From Erigeron canadensis (taxonomy: Eukaryota > Streptophyta > Magnoliopsida > Asterales > Asteraceae), in the NCBI RefSeq assembly GCF_010389155.1, contig NC_057762.1, positions 6,931,513 through 6,995,512 of the forward strand: a stretch of 64,000 nucleotides of DNA. The letters run 5' to 3'. A model generated the notes under the pieces. The model worked only from the letters and a program-made list of their open reading frames with translations, had not been told where the DNA came from and did not search any database. This document shows positions 11,720 through 24,131 of this stretch, in pieces. Position 1 is the first letter of the stretch, and the number at the start of each line of letters is the position of its first letter. Position numbers and translations under genes: made by a program.

Positions 11720-11865
11720 CGTCGTAACTCCCGTTACGGTTGTGTAACTCCCGTTAGCTGGGTAACTGCGATAACACCTCCACTATAACTCCCGTTACAA
11801 TTTTCATAACTCCCGTTATGCCTGTAACTCTCGTTACAAATATTTGTAACTCCCGTTAGGGACTG
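11720..11865. repeat. Interspersed TAACTCCCGTTA motif array
   Basis: The motif TAACTCCCGTTA(C/G), with small variants, occurs about six times within 145 bp inside the LTR-like unit. It is a short internally amplified motif with no coding potential. Confidence 0.6.
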
Positions 11866-12599
11866 GTTTTGTTTACATTTTTAAGTGACATTAAATTTTG
11901 AACCGTAACCCCATTTTTGACAAATAAGCTATTCACGGAATCGTGAGAGAGTATAATTTCTAATAGTAATGCTTTCAAAATATGATTATGATGTCAAGTT
12001 TCCTGAAAGGTTCATTTAGTGCGAGAATGTCGAGTTCCATTGAGTTATGTAAGCTCTAAAGTATTAAACGAACCTCCGATGCATGTCTTGTCGTGGGTCA
12101 TGTTTATAGGTATCTAGTCTTGAGTCATGACCATAAGTAGCGGGTAATTTGTAACACCCCGACAGCAGCGGAAAACTCGGGATGTAAGATAAAGCACACG
12201 CGCATATGGATGTTACATAGGAATACTAAACGTGTGCATACATTAAGCCTAAATAGTCAATTTCATAACCAAACAAGCATAATAGTAGTCATCACACATA
12301 AGTTAAATCAAGCATTCAAATAGAGATGAGATAAGTTCCCACGCAGGGGAAAAGGTTAGGCATATTGCCATCAAGCATAAACGAGAGCATGCAAACTTCA
12401 AAACCTAGCCTGCGGTCTGCTAAGAGTCTCATGCTACCTGACCTAGCCACGATTAGCTTGTATACCTGAAAGGAATACTTAAACGTGTCAACACAAAGGT
12501 TGGTGAGTTCGTAGGTTTGAGTTCATAAACAAGATGTATAAAAACGTTTTATGTCGTCAATAGAATTTGAGAGTAAAGTAGTATAATGTGGCTAGAGAC

Positions 12600-12850
12600 C
12601 AACTTGCACATAAGTAAGTGTTTGTATATAATCGTGCACACACAGTCATCAACATGACCGGCAAGTATGTATAAAGTGAGCACATACAATCCTCAATAGG
12701 ACCGGCTAATATGTATAAGCGAGCACACACAATCCTCAACAGGACCGGCTGATATGTAATAAGCGAGCACACACAATCCTCAACAGGACCGACTGATATG
12801 TATAAGCGAGCACACACAATCCTCAACATGACCGACTGATATGTAATAAG
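12600..12850. repeat. Tandem repeat, about 43-bp unit
   Basis: The unit is roughly AGCGAGCACACACAATCCTC plus AACAGGACCGGCTGATATGTA. It is repeated about five times with small differences inside the nested LTR-like unit. Confidence 0.7.
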
Positions 12851-13534
12851 TAGTCAGATAGCCATAGAGTAGTAAAAGCAATTACGGCATATATAAAAAC
12901 ATATGTAGTATTCCTTTCACCCCAAAACATAAGTAAAGAAAAAAAAGGGCTACGAAGACTCACAGTGATCCGGTACAAGCGTAATTTACAAGCACAGAGA
13001 ATGAGCACAGATATAAGTAAGATATATCTATTTGAATCCAAGTATGTCTTGATGTAAGCCTAATCACAAGTCATTGATCATAGATGAACACATGTATTAG
13101 TTCTTGTGATTAATTATTCACTGAAATAACCTTGATGAACTGATGATTTGGTCCTTTGAAGATCTTTGAACGTTTTGACTCGAAAAGTGTTTAAACGAAC
13201 TTTAAGTACTCAAACTGGACTCGATATCAACGTCTTAGAACTCACACACAAGTACTTATCGGGTTAATGAGTTGAACGTGTCTCTAAATAATGCACTTTA
13301 GCCTTTAGAACTCGATTTAGTTGTTTATAGATTTCGTATTTTAATAATCAAGATTGAATATGTCTTTGTATACACGATTAGAGTTTGCACAAAATTCGTT
13401 GTTCTAGATCGAGTCGTGAACTAGTTTTTGATGTTAACAAGTAGCCTTTGATGTGATTGATGATGTTATGAATTGGTTTGATGATAGAGGATCATGTATG
13501 TTATGTTAGAGAACAAGTTCGTTTAGTGTTTGGT

Positions 13535-13985
13535 ACAAGATCGTCTTGGCTCCCATGTTCAAGATCGTCCTAGCTGATGATGCCTCAAGACCGTCCTAGC
13601 TGCCTCAAGGTCGTCCTAGGAGCTAGGGTCCAAGATCGTCTCTCTATCACTGAGTCAAGATGTCTCATTCTCCATGGTTCAAAATCGTTTCAAGTGTCAA
13701 AGATTAAGATCGTTTCACAGGCTCAGGGTTTCAAGATCGTTCCAAGGGTTTTGAACTCAAGATCGCTTTAGGTTACAGACTAGGATCGTCCTAGGTACCC
13801 AAGGCAAGAACAAGCATAAGTTGAATTGATTGAACGATTGTTTGAGATAAACCAATCCAAAGGATCGGTTACCCATTAAACGTACCAACAACAACTCAAC
13901 ACCACACAAGATCGAACGAGCAAGAATTATGAACCAAAGGGATGTCCAGGACGATCTTGGGGACCAAGATCGTCCCACCAAGACC
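13535..13985. repeat. Amplified CAAGATCGTC motif
   Basis: The core CAAGATCGT(C/T) and close variants recur more than ten times in 450 bp at irregular spacing, sometimes extended to CAAGATCGTCCTAG. It also appears once in reverse orientation near 13950. It lies inside the 12150-14828 unit. Confidence 0.6.
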
Positions 13986-15719
13986 GTCCCTTCTTCCAGA
14001 ATGGGCTGAACAATACAATCACCAAAAACGAAGAGCTAGATCGATTCCGGGACTTGTTAGAACATAAAACTAGCACATATATACGTAATAACACTAACCA
14101 TTAACGCTTTTAACGATTTTAAGACCATCCATAACATAAATAAGGCGTGGCTCATTAAGAACAAGTTTTCTCTCATTTTCAAAAATGGGTTTTGTAGATT
14201 AAAACATGTTATGACCCAAATTTGTTCACAAAAAGGTTACTAAACACATTTAGACACAAACCCATTAGCCATTAACACGTTTTTCATTCAAAAATTGGAC
14301 CAAATCATCAAGAACATAAACTTGAAAAAGTATACTTTTAATTTGATCAAAAACTCAAAATTTGTTGTTGTTACCTGAAATTTGATTCTAGAAATATGTT
14401 TTGATTATCACAAGGATGCTAAAAGTACAAACGATTTTGGTTTAGCAACCCAAAATCAAAAGATGAATTTTGTGTGTGAGAATGTGGCTGCAAGTGTGTG
14501 TTTTAGAGAGAGAGAGAGGTGAGATGAAGGAGATGAAGGAATGAGTTTCTCTCACTAAGTTCTTCTATTTATAGTTTTCCAATATTAATGATCTTAATAA
14601 ATGTAGAGACTATTTGTGAATATTTTAGGGCTAGAACTTTCATACATACGATCGTTTGCGACTCGAAATCTAGTATTTTATCGTATTAAATTATAGACTC
14701 GTCTTAGAAATTAAGATTTTTGATCAAATGGGCCTTCATGTAAACAGATATCCTAAGTCTAAAGCACGTCAAGAACTTAGATAAAATTTGTGGATTTTAT
14801 TTATTACATTTCTAAGACGGTTGTTACATAATTGATAGCTCATTATGTCGTTTTATGATTATAGGTAGTCGGGAGCACTTAGCAAGCACTGTAAGATACT
14901 CATAACTGGTTGGTAAGTTGTACCGAGGTAAGATAGCATCTTTTATCACCTGATGGTACAACAAAACACGTTTTCATAAGTTAAACCTTCCAATTGAACA
15001 TGTATGCACGTTTTATGTTTATGGGTGACTATGGGAGGTTGCTAAGGGATATTATACTTACCATTTATAATCTATGACATACTTTTGCAGGATGCAAAGG
15101 TGTGAGGTAAGTATACATGTTATGAAATGATGAAACGTTTATGTTATGTGATCATGAAAAGATGAAGTGATAATGCTATATGCTTGTATACATGGCTTGA
15201 ACACCTAGTCACTAGACTTATGATAGGATTGCCATGTCACACGCACGTTAAGGGCCCTAAAGTAAAAGATGATATGTGATTAGCTTAGGTGAAAGCTTAG
15301 GTGAAACTGTAACCTAAACTAATGTAAAGGTTAAAGTCTCGAGCATTATATAAAGTCTTATGTTAAGCTTAACCTGTGCTAGCTCCTCGGGGCTGGTGCG
15401 TACACGGTCACGTGGTTTGGGAATCATATACTTCACGTGGCATAGTTATGTTTGAGTATTACGGGTGGAGTAACTAACCACCAATGCGTAAAGGCATAAA
15501 CAGTTTATTCAGTTGGATTGACATTGTCTTTCCTTAACAATGCCGATGGACCACCTTATGGTTTACCCATCATGTCGGGTGTGAGGACTCCATGTATGGT
15601 CTATGACCGCCTACACACAACCCCACATCCCTATGTAAGTGGCTTAAGTCACTTAGCCTATGTCTTGGCATAAAAATAAAGAAAGAGAGTGTATGCACAT
15701 TTTTAGGACATGATGAACC

Positions 15720-16012
15720 TAATGTGTATGATATGTTGTTATGTATGTATGTGATATTAACTTAAATGCAGATTTCGTTAATATATTAAATTGGCAAACG
15801 TTTTCAAATCTATGTTATCTTACTTAGCTAATTTTATTAGCAAACATTTGCTCTTTGAAAATGTTAATGTGTATGATATGTTGTTATGTATGTATATGAT
15901 ATTAACTTAAATGCAGATTTCGTTAATATATTAAATTGGCAAACGTTTTCAAATCTATGTTATCTTATTTAGCTAATTTTATTAGCTAACATTTGCTCTT
16001 TGAAAATGTTGT
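15720..16012. repeat. Direct tandem duplication, about 147-bp unit
   Basis: The block beginning ATGTGTATGATATGTTGTTA is repeated once, almost identically, at about 15720 and 15867. It ends both times in TTTGCTCTTTGAAAATGTT. The near identity suggests a recent duplication within the LTR-like unit. Confidence 0.75.
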
Positions 16013-16359
16013 GCCTTCAGGACATTCAAGATTGAGCTAGGCAAGGGTGAGTTTGGTGAGACTTTGGTAGAAAGAATAAAGAAGCTTAGCAAAGACTTTT
16101 AATGTATAGACTTCCTTATAGCCTTATGTTTTCAGCTATTTTGATTATGTTTAAGACTTGTAATAATGGACATTTGTGTTGGTGCCATACTTGGATTTAC
16201 ATTTATTATTTTGATGATGCTTAATAGTAACACCAATTTTAAAGGTATCATCCGTTACGGATGTGGCAGATTTCAAAAGTGATCCTTTCCGCTTATTTTA
16301 AACGCCGTTTGGCAAAGTTTTTAAAAATCCAAGTTTTAAATGACGGGTGTTACATGTTG

Positions 16360-16406
16360 ACTTAACGACTCAAGTCAATCGTTACTTTAAAGTTTGGGAT
16401 GTTACA
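16360..16406 (-). mobile_element. Start of a minus-strand relative of the LTR-like units
   Basis: Read on the minus strand, 16406 leftwards gives TGTAACATCCCAAACTTTAA, nearly the same start as the 10979 and 17459 units. The body stops at 16355 and resumes left of 10974, so the 10979-16354 unit landed inside it. Its other end was not found. Confidence 0.45.
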
Positions 16407-16411
16407 CTTGA

Positions 16412-16818
16412 TCTACCCAAATTACCCCTTTTTTATCCATTAGTTTGAATATCATCACATAATATACATATAATACCCTTAAATCTCAACCACTCATTTA
16501 TTTTTCTCTCTCCCCTATAAATCATTTTATTCATCTAATTTATTCAAAATCTTTTATCTCAAAAACCGTACATCGATAAATTATTAAAATTATATGGGTG
16601 TTCTTAAAATTCCATGCTCTTTCATTATAGATGTCATTCAATATACTTTCGACGAATTTTTAAATTCGAGGGTGGAGCCCGTCAGGTAGATTACTCTATC
16701 ACTGATCACCCCTATTACCTATCACCCCCTATGATCGATCACCTCCTATAACCTATCACACTCTATGACTAATCACCCCCACCATCTCATCGCCGCACCG
16801 CGCGGACATTTTGGCTAA
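16412..16818 (+). mobile_element. Non-autonomous Helitron (about 407 bp)
   Basis: Begins TCTACCCAAATTACCCC after an A. It ends with a GC-rich hairpin (GCCGCACCGCGCGG), a spacer and CTAA followed by T, fitting CTRR-T. Its interior is about 80% similar by eye to 33185-33460, a second copy upstream of the SABRE gene. Confidence 0.6.
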
Positions 16819-17458
16819 TAATTAATAAAGCATGTGGGTCGGCGGCCTCTCACAGACCGTTGTAGAAGTTACTGTAGCGCTAAAGTAACTTTCTGTCTTT
16901 TCTATTTTGACCACATACTTTTTGAGTTTTTGATTTTAACCACAAAATCTTAACTTTCTTTACATTTGCCACTTAACTACAATAGCTACATTACTTATTT
17001 TCTTTCATTATTATTCATCTTTTTCTTCTTCTTGGATTCCTTTATTCTGGATCTTCTTCATCTAACTCTTCCTAGTTATAGAATTACTATTTTTCCCTTC
17101 ATTCTATATGTATCCAAATCATGTTTCAAATGGTGGCGGAAAGTTGAGATCGAAAATTTGCGATGCCGATGGTGTAGCAATCGGCTTCATGTTAACAAGA
17201 GAGGATGAATTCAAATCATCATCACTAACTGCTTGCCTGAAAATAGGGCTGGAGCACAAGAAAAAAAACGGTTTCGATCTAAAATATCCGGCTCCGAGCA
17301 TCAAAAATCCGGTTGCAACAAAAGTGACTCAACAAATAATGATAATAATAATGTTACTACAAAACAATAAGCAGCAATGATGAGAATCCTAAAGAATAAG
17401 ACCCTACATTTCAAAACTAAAAATCAAAGCCAGATATAGAGATACGTGTGATTGAAAT
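16819..17458 (+). other. Unassigned sequence with a 90-codon open frame
   Basis: The frame 17108-17380 reads MYPNHVSNGGGKLRSKICDA and onward and is moderately base-balanced. It matches no family I know and the flanks give no gene context. The border near 16870 (AAAGTAACTTTCTGTC...TTTTGACCACA) and the one near 20040-20080 (minus strand: AAAGAAAAGTTAATTTTGGTC) look weakly related, so this may be the inside of a degraded DNA element. I would not call it a gene. Confidence 0.3.
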
Positions 17459-19834
17459 TGTAACATCCCAAACATTTTATGTCGACCATTGACCATGTCG
17501 TTAGTTATCGTTTGCCTTCCGTTGGATTCATACGTCTCAATAATAAATATGTCTATGTGATAATGACTACGGTCTTTATATATGATTAATGTGCCTATGT
17601 GTTAATAATTAATTTCATTAAATATGTTTAAGTGGTGAAAATAATGATGAACAATAATGAATTAAGTCACAAGTGTTTCCGATAGGATTTGAGAGTCGTT
17701 AAGCATTCCCGTAAGTTAAGCGAGCAATTAGGTGACAAAACGAGTTATTGTAAAGTGCAAAGACCTAAATGACAAGTTTCGAAAGATAGGTCCAGCAGAT
17801 TTAGGGTCATACGTGACCTCTCATTAGCCCTAACCTGATTTTAATCTCAAAACAATCCTCCCTCAAGAACCCTAGAGCCTTTCCTCAAGATTTGTGCGAT
17901 TCGGGAGCAATTCGATGGTGATTTCTTATAGTTTTCGACCCATTAATCCTTCCTACAAGTAAAGCAATATTTCTTGATCAATTAATGAGTCTTTTCATTA
18001 GGTTTATTCATTCGTTCCTGGCCAAGAAGGGTTAGGTATGATTAAATTGCAAAACGTTTATCGATTTCATGTTATTCAGGTGATCTATCAAATGATCTAT
18101 GTTTGTAAAGGATCAAGGAATCAATTGATGGATTAAAGTCATTAATTGTACCATAAAAGATGTTAATTTTATGTCTCCAGGTTGATTTAAGGGGTAAAAG
18201 TCGTATAGGATTCGATTGGGAGCCAAAAAGGGTTGAAATCTGATCTGCACAGCGATATCGCCGAGACCACACCAAGGTACCTTCGTGACCACGGTATAGT
18301 CTTTTGGTTGGTGTATTCTAGAGCCTAATATCGGCGAGACCACTAATGGTATTGGCGATATCATACATCATAGTGTTCCAAAGTGTGTTTAAGTGACTAG
18401 TTGACTTATATTTCAATCATTATTGTACCATAGGTTGACGAGAACACTTGTAAGTACGGTAGACTTATTTGATGACTCTTGTGCACTCCATTGAGGTAAG
18501 ATACACAACTTTGATACGCTATGGGTTTAACAAAAACATAGTTTTCATATGATAACTTCCCCTAATTATATCTTGATTGCTTATGGGTATTCGGGATTAT
18601 ACAGGAGGTGATATGGGCTATGTATATACATATTGAAGCCTGAAATGCTACCCCAAAGATATGTGACGTTATGATATGATATGAAATGCTTTGAGTTGTT
18701 GTGAAATACGATATGTAATGAACTATGTTATGCGATGAAAAATGATATGTAATGATATGCTATGAAATGCTATGTAATGTCTTGAGATGAATTGAAATAT
18801 GATATATGTTGATGATATGTGAAATGTGCATGACTATATGGCTTGTTCATTTAGTTCACTAGACTTATTAAGTTGCCATGTCACGTGCACGTTTAAGGGC
18901 CCAAACGTTAATCTGAATTGATGTGATGTGATATATGCTAATGCTCGAGCTATTTTATAGAGATGAAAGTGTTAAGCTTAACCCGTACATGCCTTTGCCA
19001 GGGTTGTGCGTTTGATGTGGTTGCTTGGGTGGCTCCTTGCAACGAGGTACAACGTGGAGAGTAATATGGGAGGTTTTACCAACCCCACTTGTCTTGTATA
19101 TACGAATTACTCAGGGATTGGCTTGCCATTCCTTAACGACATTGATGTAAACCGAATGGTTGTCCATCTAGTCAGCTATGATTTATTTCACACTTACAAA
19201 GATGTATATGTTATATGAGATGCGTGACTTATGTCACAACTAATAAGATGTTTAGATGATATATGTGAAGATGCAAAAGATGACTAGGCACATTTAGGAT
19301 GACCCATCCTGATATGAAAGATGTCGATGCTATGACATGTATGTGAGATGATATGTTTGATAATATGTGTCTGAACGACTTAATATGACTTTTATATAAT
19401 GTTTTAAATAGACAAACGTTTTATAAACTATGTGTTATCTTACTTAAGTAATTCGTTTGCTAACACTTGCTCTTTTGAAATGTGTTGTGCCCTCAGGTCC
19501 AACATTAGTGAGCAGGTAGATGTGAGAAGATGTGAGGCATGAGTAGATGATCTTGAAGCTGACTGTAGTTTACCCATAGTGGCTGCTCGCATTAGACGTT
19601 CATTTATGTTTAGATATTTATGAATTGTATTTACTATGATGTCGGTTGTTTAATGTTGGGCAATCGATGGGTTTCCATTTAGACTTATTTTGATGATATG
19701 GCTAGTAACACCATTGAATGAATAAACCAAACAGACTTTGCTAGTTTGGACTTTTAAAGTTTATTTCCGCTTTCTTTATCGCCGTTAGGCAAAAAAAATT
19801 TAGAAATCTATATTTTTAAACGACGGGTGTTATA
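17459..19834 (+). mobile_element. 2.4-kb solo-LTR-like unit
   Basis: Starts TGTAACATCCCAAACATTTT, ends ACGGGTGTTATA (final CA changed to TA), and has an exact 5-bp duplication GAAAT (17454-17458 and 19835-19839). It is related to the 10979-16354 unit at the start, at the AAGGGCCC region and near the 3' end (CTAACACTTGCTCTTTTGAA). No coding domain. Confidence 0.75.
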
Positions 19835-19839
19835 GAAAT

Positions 19840-22000
19840 GTCGACGGCAACATAGTGAAATGGCGATGATAGAGACAACGACTACCCTATGAAATTATGG
19901 CGGTAGCAACGTTGTTGGATGAGGGGGAACATTTGTGTTTTAACCACTAAGAGAAATGGAGAGATAGAATGATGAAGTTTGTATGCAGAATTGTAAGTAA
20001 AAATGGAATAAGTTGAGGACTTAAGGTTAGGTATGACCAAAATTAACTTTTCTTTACACCCTTGTGCTACTGTTTAGTTCATATAATACTTAAATAATTT
20101 CATCTCTTCATCAAAAGTCATCTTATGTATTCTTATAATAGCATATTGTTCTTGTTGATATAAGAGACTTACTCGAACCTACATACCAAATTCAGTACAA
20201 AAAACAGGGAGCATATTTAAATTCAAAAGCAGGATATTGGCATATTGTCAATATATACATGACTACATGAGTAAAAATCTCTAGCTTTACGTAAGGTTTC
20301 AGAAAGAAAAATTTAATATAAGAAAGGCGTACAACCTCTTTATCCATGTCAATCTTGCCAAACTTGTCCCACTACACCACATTTGTCATGCTAAATTCTG
20401 ACAGTTGTGTCTCATCACCTATAAAATGGATATACAGTCAACGATATACTATGTTGCTAGGTATACAAATAAAATGTGTGCCTAAGATCAATCTTAAGTC
20501 TTCCCTTAACCAATCGAAGAATAGATATAATACTATGTGGAGGGGAAAGTGAATATATAAAATAGAAAAATAAGGCTGTTGTTTAAGATTAAAGGAAAAC
20601 ATAATGGGGACTATCGGCTTTATCAAGTTTGGACACTGATCCACTGTTCCTTGAACTGTACGGAAGGAGACGGTTGCTCTTGTTTAGGGATTCCGTTGTC
20701 ACAAAATAAATGATAGTCGATACACATGACTTTTATGGATATAAAGAACAATTATGTAAGCTTAATAGCTATTTGCGTATTTTTAGAGGTAATGGAAACC
20801 ACGAAACTCGATTTTGTATCTATGTCTGTCGAGCTGCAATTTTCTCACAATACAAACATAATTTTGAAACACGAATTTATGATTAACTATTCCTAGTTTC
20901 CATAAAGCTTTATTGAAAAACAAATACGGTTAACGAAAATTAGAAAATTGTACCCAATGTAATCAGCAAATGGATGATCAAGGCCACCACTTCCTGCCCA
21001 TATGTTCCTCGTTTAGCAAAAAAATATTTTCTTTAAAAAGAAAAAGTCAAACTAAACTAATACGAAAGATATGAGTTTAATACATAACAAATACCAAAGT
21101 TATAAGTGATGTTGGGATGTACAAAAGGAAGCGATGGAAGTACCTGTTAATACATAACAAATACTATCTCGACACTTCTCGTATCGTCATGCTGAACAAC
21201 ACTGTTTGCAATATGGAACCTTATCTGATCAGGATTGCAAAGCTCTACATCCAAGTAAGCAAAAGATTCATTTTAGGCTAATTAAACCTGATCAGTTTAT
21301 GATATCCTTAGTAGTCACAAAAAACATGTGCAAACTTAGATTTCCTGATGAGTTTCTTTTGGGATTTTTACCACACAAATGTGAAGATATCTTTAAGTTC
21401 CACTTTTTGTTAATGAATTTTGCTCTTGGGAAATTCACACATTTGAGAACCCTTTTCAGGTTTCTTGATTGAGCTCAAAATTCTCTTTTTGGGACACACA
21501 CTTCATGTGAAAGATTTTTGAAAACCCATTTCCTGTTTCTTGATTCAACTTAAAACTCTTCCTTTCGGGACTTTTGACAATCACACACTTACACAAATTC
21601 AATGTGAAAAATTCTTGAAAACCCATTTCTTTTACTTGATTCATCTCACAATTAACTTCTTAAGTGCCACTCATTATTATCTTCTTAAAAACCTTATTCG
21701 TTTCTTGATTCACTTCATAAGTATCACATTCATTATGGGAATTTCACACTCATTGACACATTTTTAGTTTTGGGGTTTCATAATCACAACTACTTTCATT
21801 TAAATTTGAATAAATCCACTATGTATTTCTACATTTTAGCCCAATCACCATCTCATCAAGTTTTTCAAAACGTTTAAAGCACCTAATGGATTAGAATCCC
21901 ATTAAAATAATTTAGATGACATTAAAATTTCTATTGATACTCATATTTTATACTATCTCCGTTACTTCACTTCTTACCTTCTATTGATACTCATATTTCA
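19840..22000. other. No supported gene; degenerate repeats
   Basis: AT-rich. Around 21440-21650 a unit of roughly 110 bp is imperfectly repeated, sharing CTTGAAAACCCATTTC and TTTCTTGATTCA. A minus-strand stretch near 20955-21010 can be read as WAGSGGLDHPFADYIGY, but no family or splice context supports it. I see no RNA gene. Confidence 0.4.
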
Positions 22001-23989
22001 TACTATCTCCGTTACTATTTAATATCTCCGTTACTTCACTTCTTACTATTTAATAGTAAAATCCCATTTTAAATGTCCATCTTTCTATTTTTGGTTGTTC
22101 CAATTTAAATGTCAATTACTAAAAATATAAATGCAATTTCCAATTTTGCCCTTACTACTACATACAAATATATTTAATGTTTAAGTGGGGTACCATAAAA
22201 GACAAAAGACAATCTAGTTAACATAAATAAAAGTACAGAACTTCATCTTACAAAAACAAATGACCATATTATACACATTTCTTCATATGGTGCAATACGT
22301 GTACATACAAGTACACAACTAACAAAAGACATAAACTTTCACTTTTCATGAAGCTCTGTTTTTTCTTCATTGCAGCATAAAACACAAAAGACATACTCGT
22401 AAAGCTCTAAAAAATGTTTTCTTTACTAAGACAAATACGAAAGAGCTTCATATATCAAGTTCTCATCACACTCGATTTGTAGTGGTAAATTCTCTTGTCG
22501 TTCTAACTTACCTTTGCCGATATGCGGTGCCTTATAATTGTTCCCACCTCGAACTTTCATTATCTCTTTCATGCATGTTTGTAAAGTTAAAAGCACTTTG
22601 TTAAGCTCTTGTGTTGGCATTCTTTCAAAAGATGATTTAACAGCACTAACCAACTCATCAATTGTTCCCAAAACCTCTTGTTCTTGAAGAGATTGAATCG
22701 TTCGAAAAAACCCGAGGTCTAACACATTTAAATCTGGATTGTTTGGAGGTTGAAAACATAGTCGGATATCAAACCCATCTTTAGATGCCTCGCAATTGAA
22801 CTCCGCATCATTGACATCTATATGCGGCTTTGCATTATCTTGTTGAATGAAAATTGGACCCATGTGATCTCTTGGCCATGTTGATCTAATAGCTGGTAGT
22901 ACTTTGTCGATCAACCAAGACCTCGTGACTTTTTTAGTCCAAATAAGATCGGTTTTGTTTCTAACGTTCCAGCAACACGATTCTTACTTGATCATTTTGC
23001 GGGTTCCAAAGTTGTGAATGGGAATATACCGATCTTTCCCAAAAAGACTTCATTACCTAGTGAATCATATCTTGGTGGTGCAACTGCCGCTAAAAAACAT
23101 TACTTTTGTGATAAACTTTTTTGATTTACATGTTCTATACGGCTGATCCTCATTGGGAAGTAAGTAGTAACGTTTGGATGGTTTTGACAAATAAAACCAT
23201 TTTTTTATCAATGTGAATCACATTAAACATATCATGAAATATCGGAGTAGCATTTGACAAAGATCTAGTAACACTTGATAAACAAAACACTAACCTTGCT
23301 TTCTTATTCTCATCGGTCAAATCCGGCTTAATCAAATTTGTGTGTGGTCGTAAAGCTCCTTCTTTGATTCTTCTATGCATCGTTGTTTTCGAAACATTTA
23401 TTGCTTTTGCTAGAGAGCGAATAGTCATTCGACAACGTAATGGGATTTGTGAGACATATCCTTTTTCGTCTAATTACATTAGCCCTTTTCGAAGATACAT
23501 CAACAATCGATCCATGTTGAAGTTGATGTTTAGCGTCATGCCAAATGCGACTTATAGTCTGGGTTGATACGGAGAAGAGTGTCGCCACATCCCTTGTGGT
23601 TTCACTTTTCAATCCACCATCGACACTTTGCTACAATAACAATTGGTAAATGCATTCTCTTTGGTCATTAGTCAAGTTTGGTTTCTTACGTGAGTTTATT
23701 GAGATTTCCATATTTAAATTGGATAAGGAAAATTAGTAAGATGTGAAAAACTTAAAGAGTCTGTCGTGTGTATGTGTGTCAAACAAAAGGCAGTATCTTT
23801 AAAGGAAACATGAAAAAGTAGCGCCAAAAAGGTGGCGGCAATTTTGAGCCGTGGAACAAGAAACGTTTCATTAGCCAAATGAATTGAGGATACTATTGTC
23901 ATTTTGCAGCTCCAAAAATATGATGGTGGAGTATTTCTTTAAATGTGAGTTTTGGGTCCCATGACAAATAATTAGGGACGGAGGGAGTA
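22001..23989 (-). mobile_element. Degenerate plant mariner-like element
   Basis: The right end on the minus strand is CTCCCTCCGTCCCTAATTA next to TA, the standard plant Stowaway/mariner terminus. The left end, next to TA, is a decayed version (CTATCTCCGTTACTATTTAA) and has been partly duplicated at 21952-22055. A broken transposase lies between. The TA dinucleotides at both borders fit the TA target duplication. Confidence 0.7.
22426..23711 (-). pseudogene. Plant mariner-like transposase, disrupted
   Basis: From the ATG at 23711 the frame reads MEISINSRKKPNL and meets a stop after 25 codons (23632-23634). It resumes with the helix-turn-helix region (TRDVATLFSVSTQTISRIW), then a frame change, RSLAKAINVSKTTMHRRIKE and the first catalytic Asp in VIHIDKK (family VIHIDEKW; E changed to K). 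The middle is scrambled. The last 162 codons are open and carry the second Asp (IQQDNAKPH) and third Asp (NNPDLNVLDLGFF), consistent with the plant DD39D signature. At least two frameshifts and one stop make it inactive. Expected role was cut-and-paste at TA sites. Confidence 0.85.
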
Positions 23990-24131
23990 CATCATATGTT
24001 ATTATGATCTAAATTTCCATTGAACCCTTGTCACCAAGAACATGTATGTGTCCCCGAAACTTCCACATTCACATTATATTGCTTATCAACTTAAAAGAAA
24101 ATGAACGCACTGTCACCTGATTTCGACAAAC

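Larger units (their letters stand above)
12150..14828 (+). mobile_element. Nested 2.7-kb solo-LTR-like unit
   Basis: Starts TGTAACACCCCGACAGCAGC and ends ACGGTTGTTACA. The flanking 5-bp duplication TAATT is exact (12145-12149 and 14829-14833). It contains two internal repeat blocks (12600-12850 and 13535-13985) and no protein-coding domain. Short frames inside arise from the repeats. Confidence 0.75.
10979..16354 (+). mobile_element. Long solo-LTR-like unit, itself interrupted
   Basis: Starts TGTAACAACCCAAACATTTT and ends ACGGGTGTTACA. It is flanked by the exact 5-bp duplication TGTTG (10974-10978 and 16355-16359). Removing the nested unit at 12150-14828 leaves about 2.7 kb. The first 20-odd bases match the start of the 17459 unit with one change, and both share later phrases such as AAGGGCCC and CAAACGTTTT, so they are one family. 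No gag or pol frames are seen. It has inserted into an older minus-strand relative. Confidence 0.75.

Noticed and set aside
12557..12829. Minus-strand frame with repeated Cys/Arg-rich units
   Set aside because: It is a translation of the 43-bp tandem repeat in an LTR-like unit.
12600..12850. CRISPR-like array
   Set aside because: Plant nuclear context; the units are contiguous with no unique spacers, so it is an ordinary tandem repeat.
17108..17380. 90-codon frame as a gene
   Set aside because: No family match and no supporting start or splice context; left as unassigned sequence.
20955..21010. Short minus-strand reading WAGSGGLDHPFADYIGY
   Set aside because: Too short, with no splice partner or family I could name.
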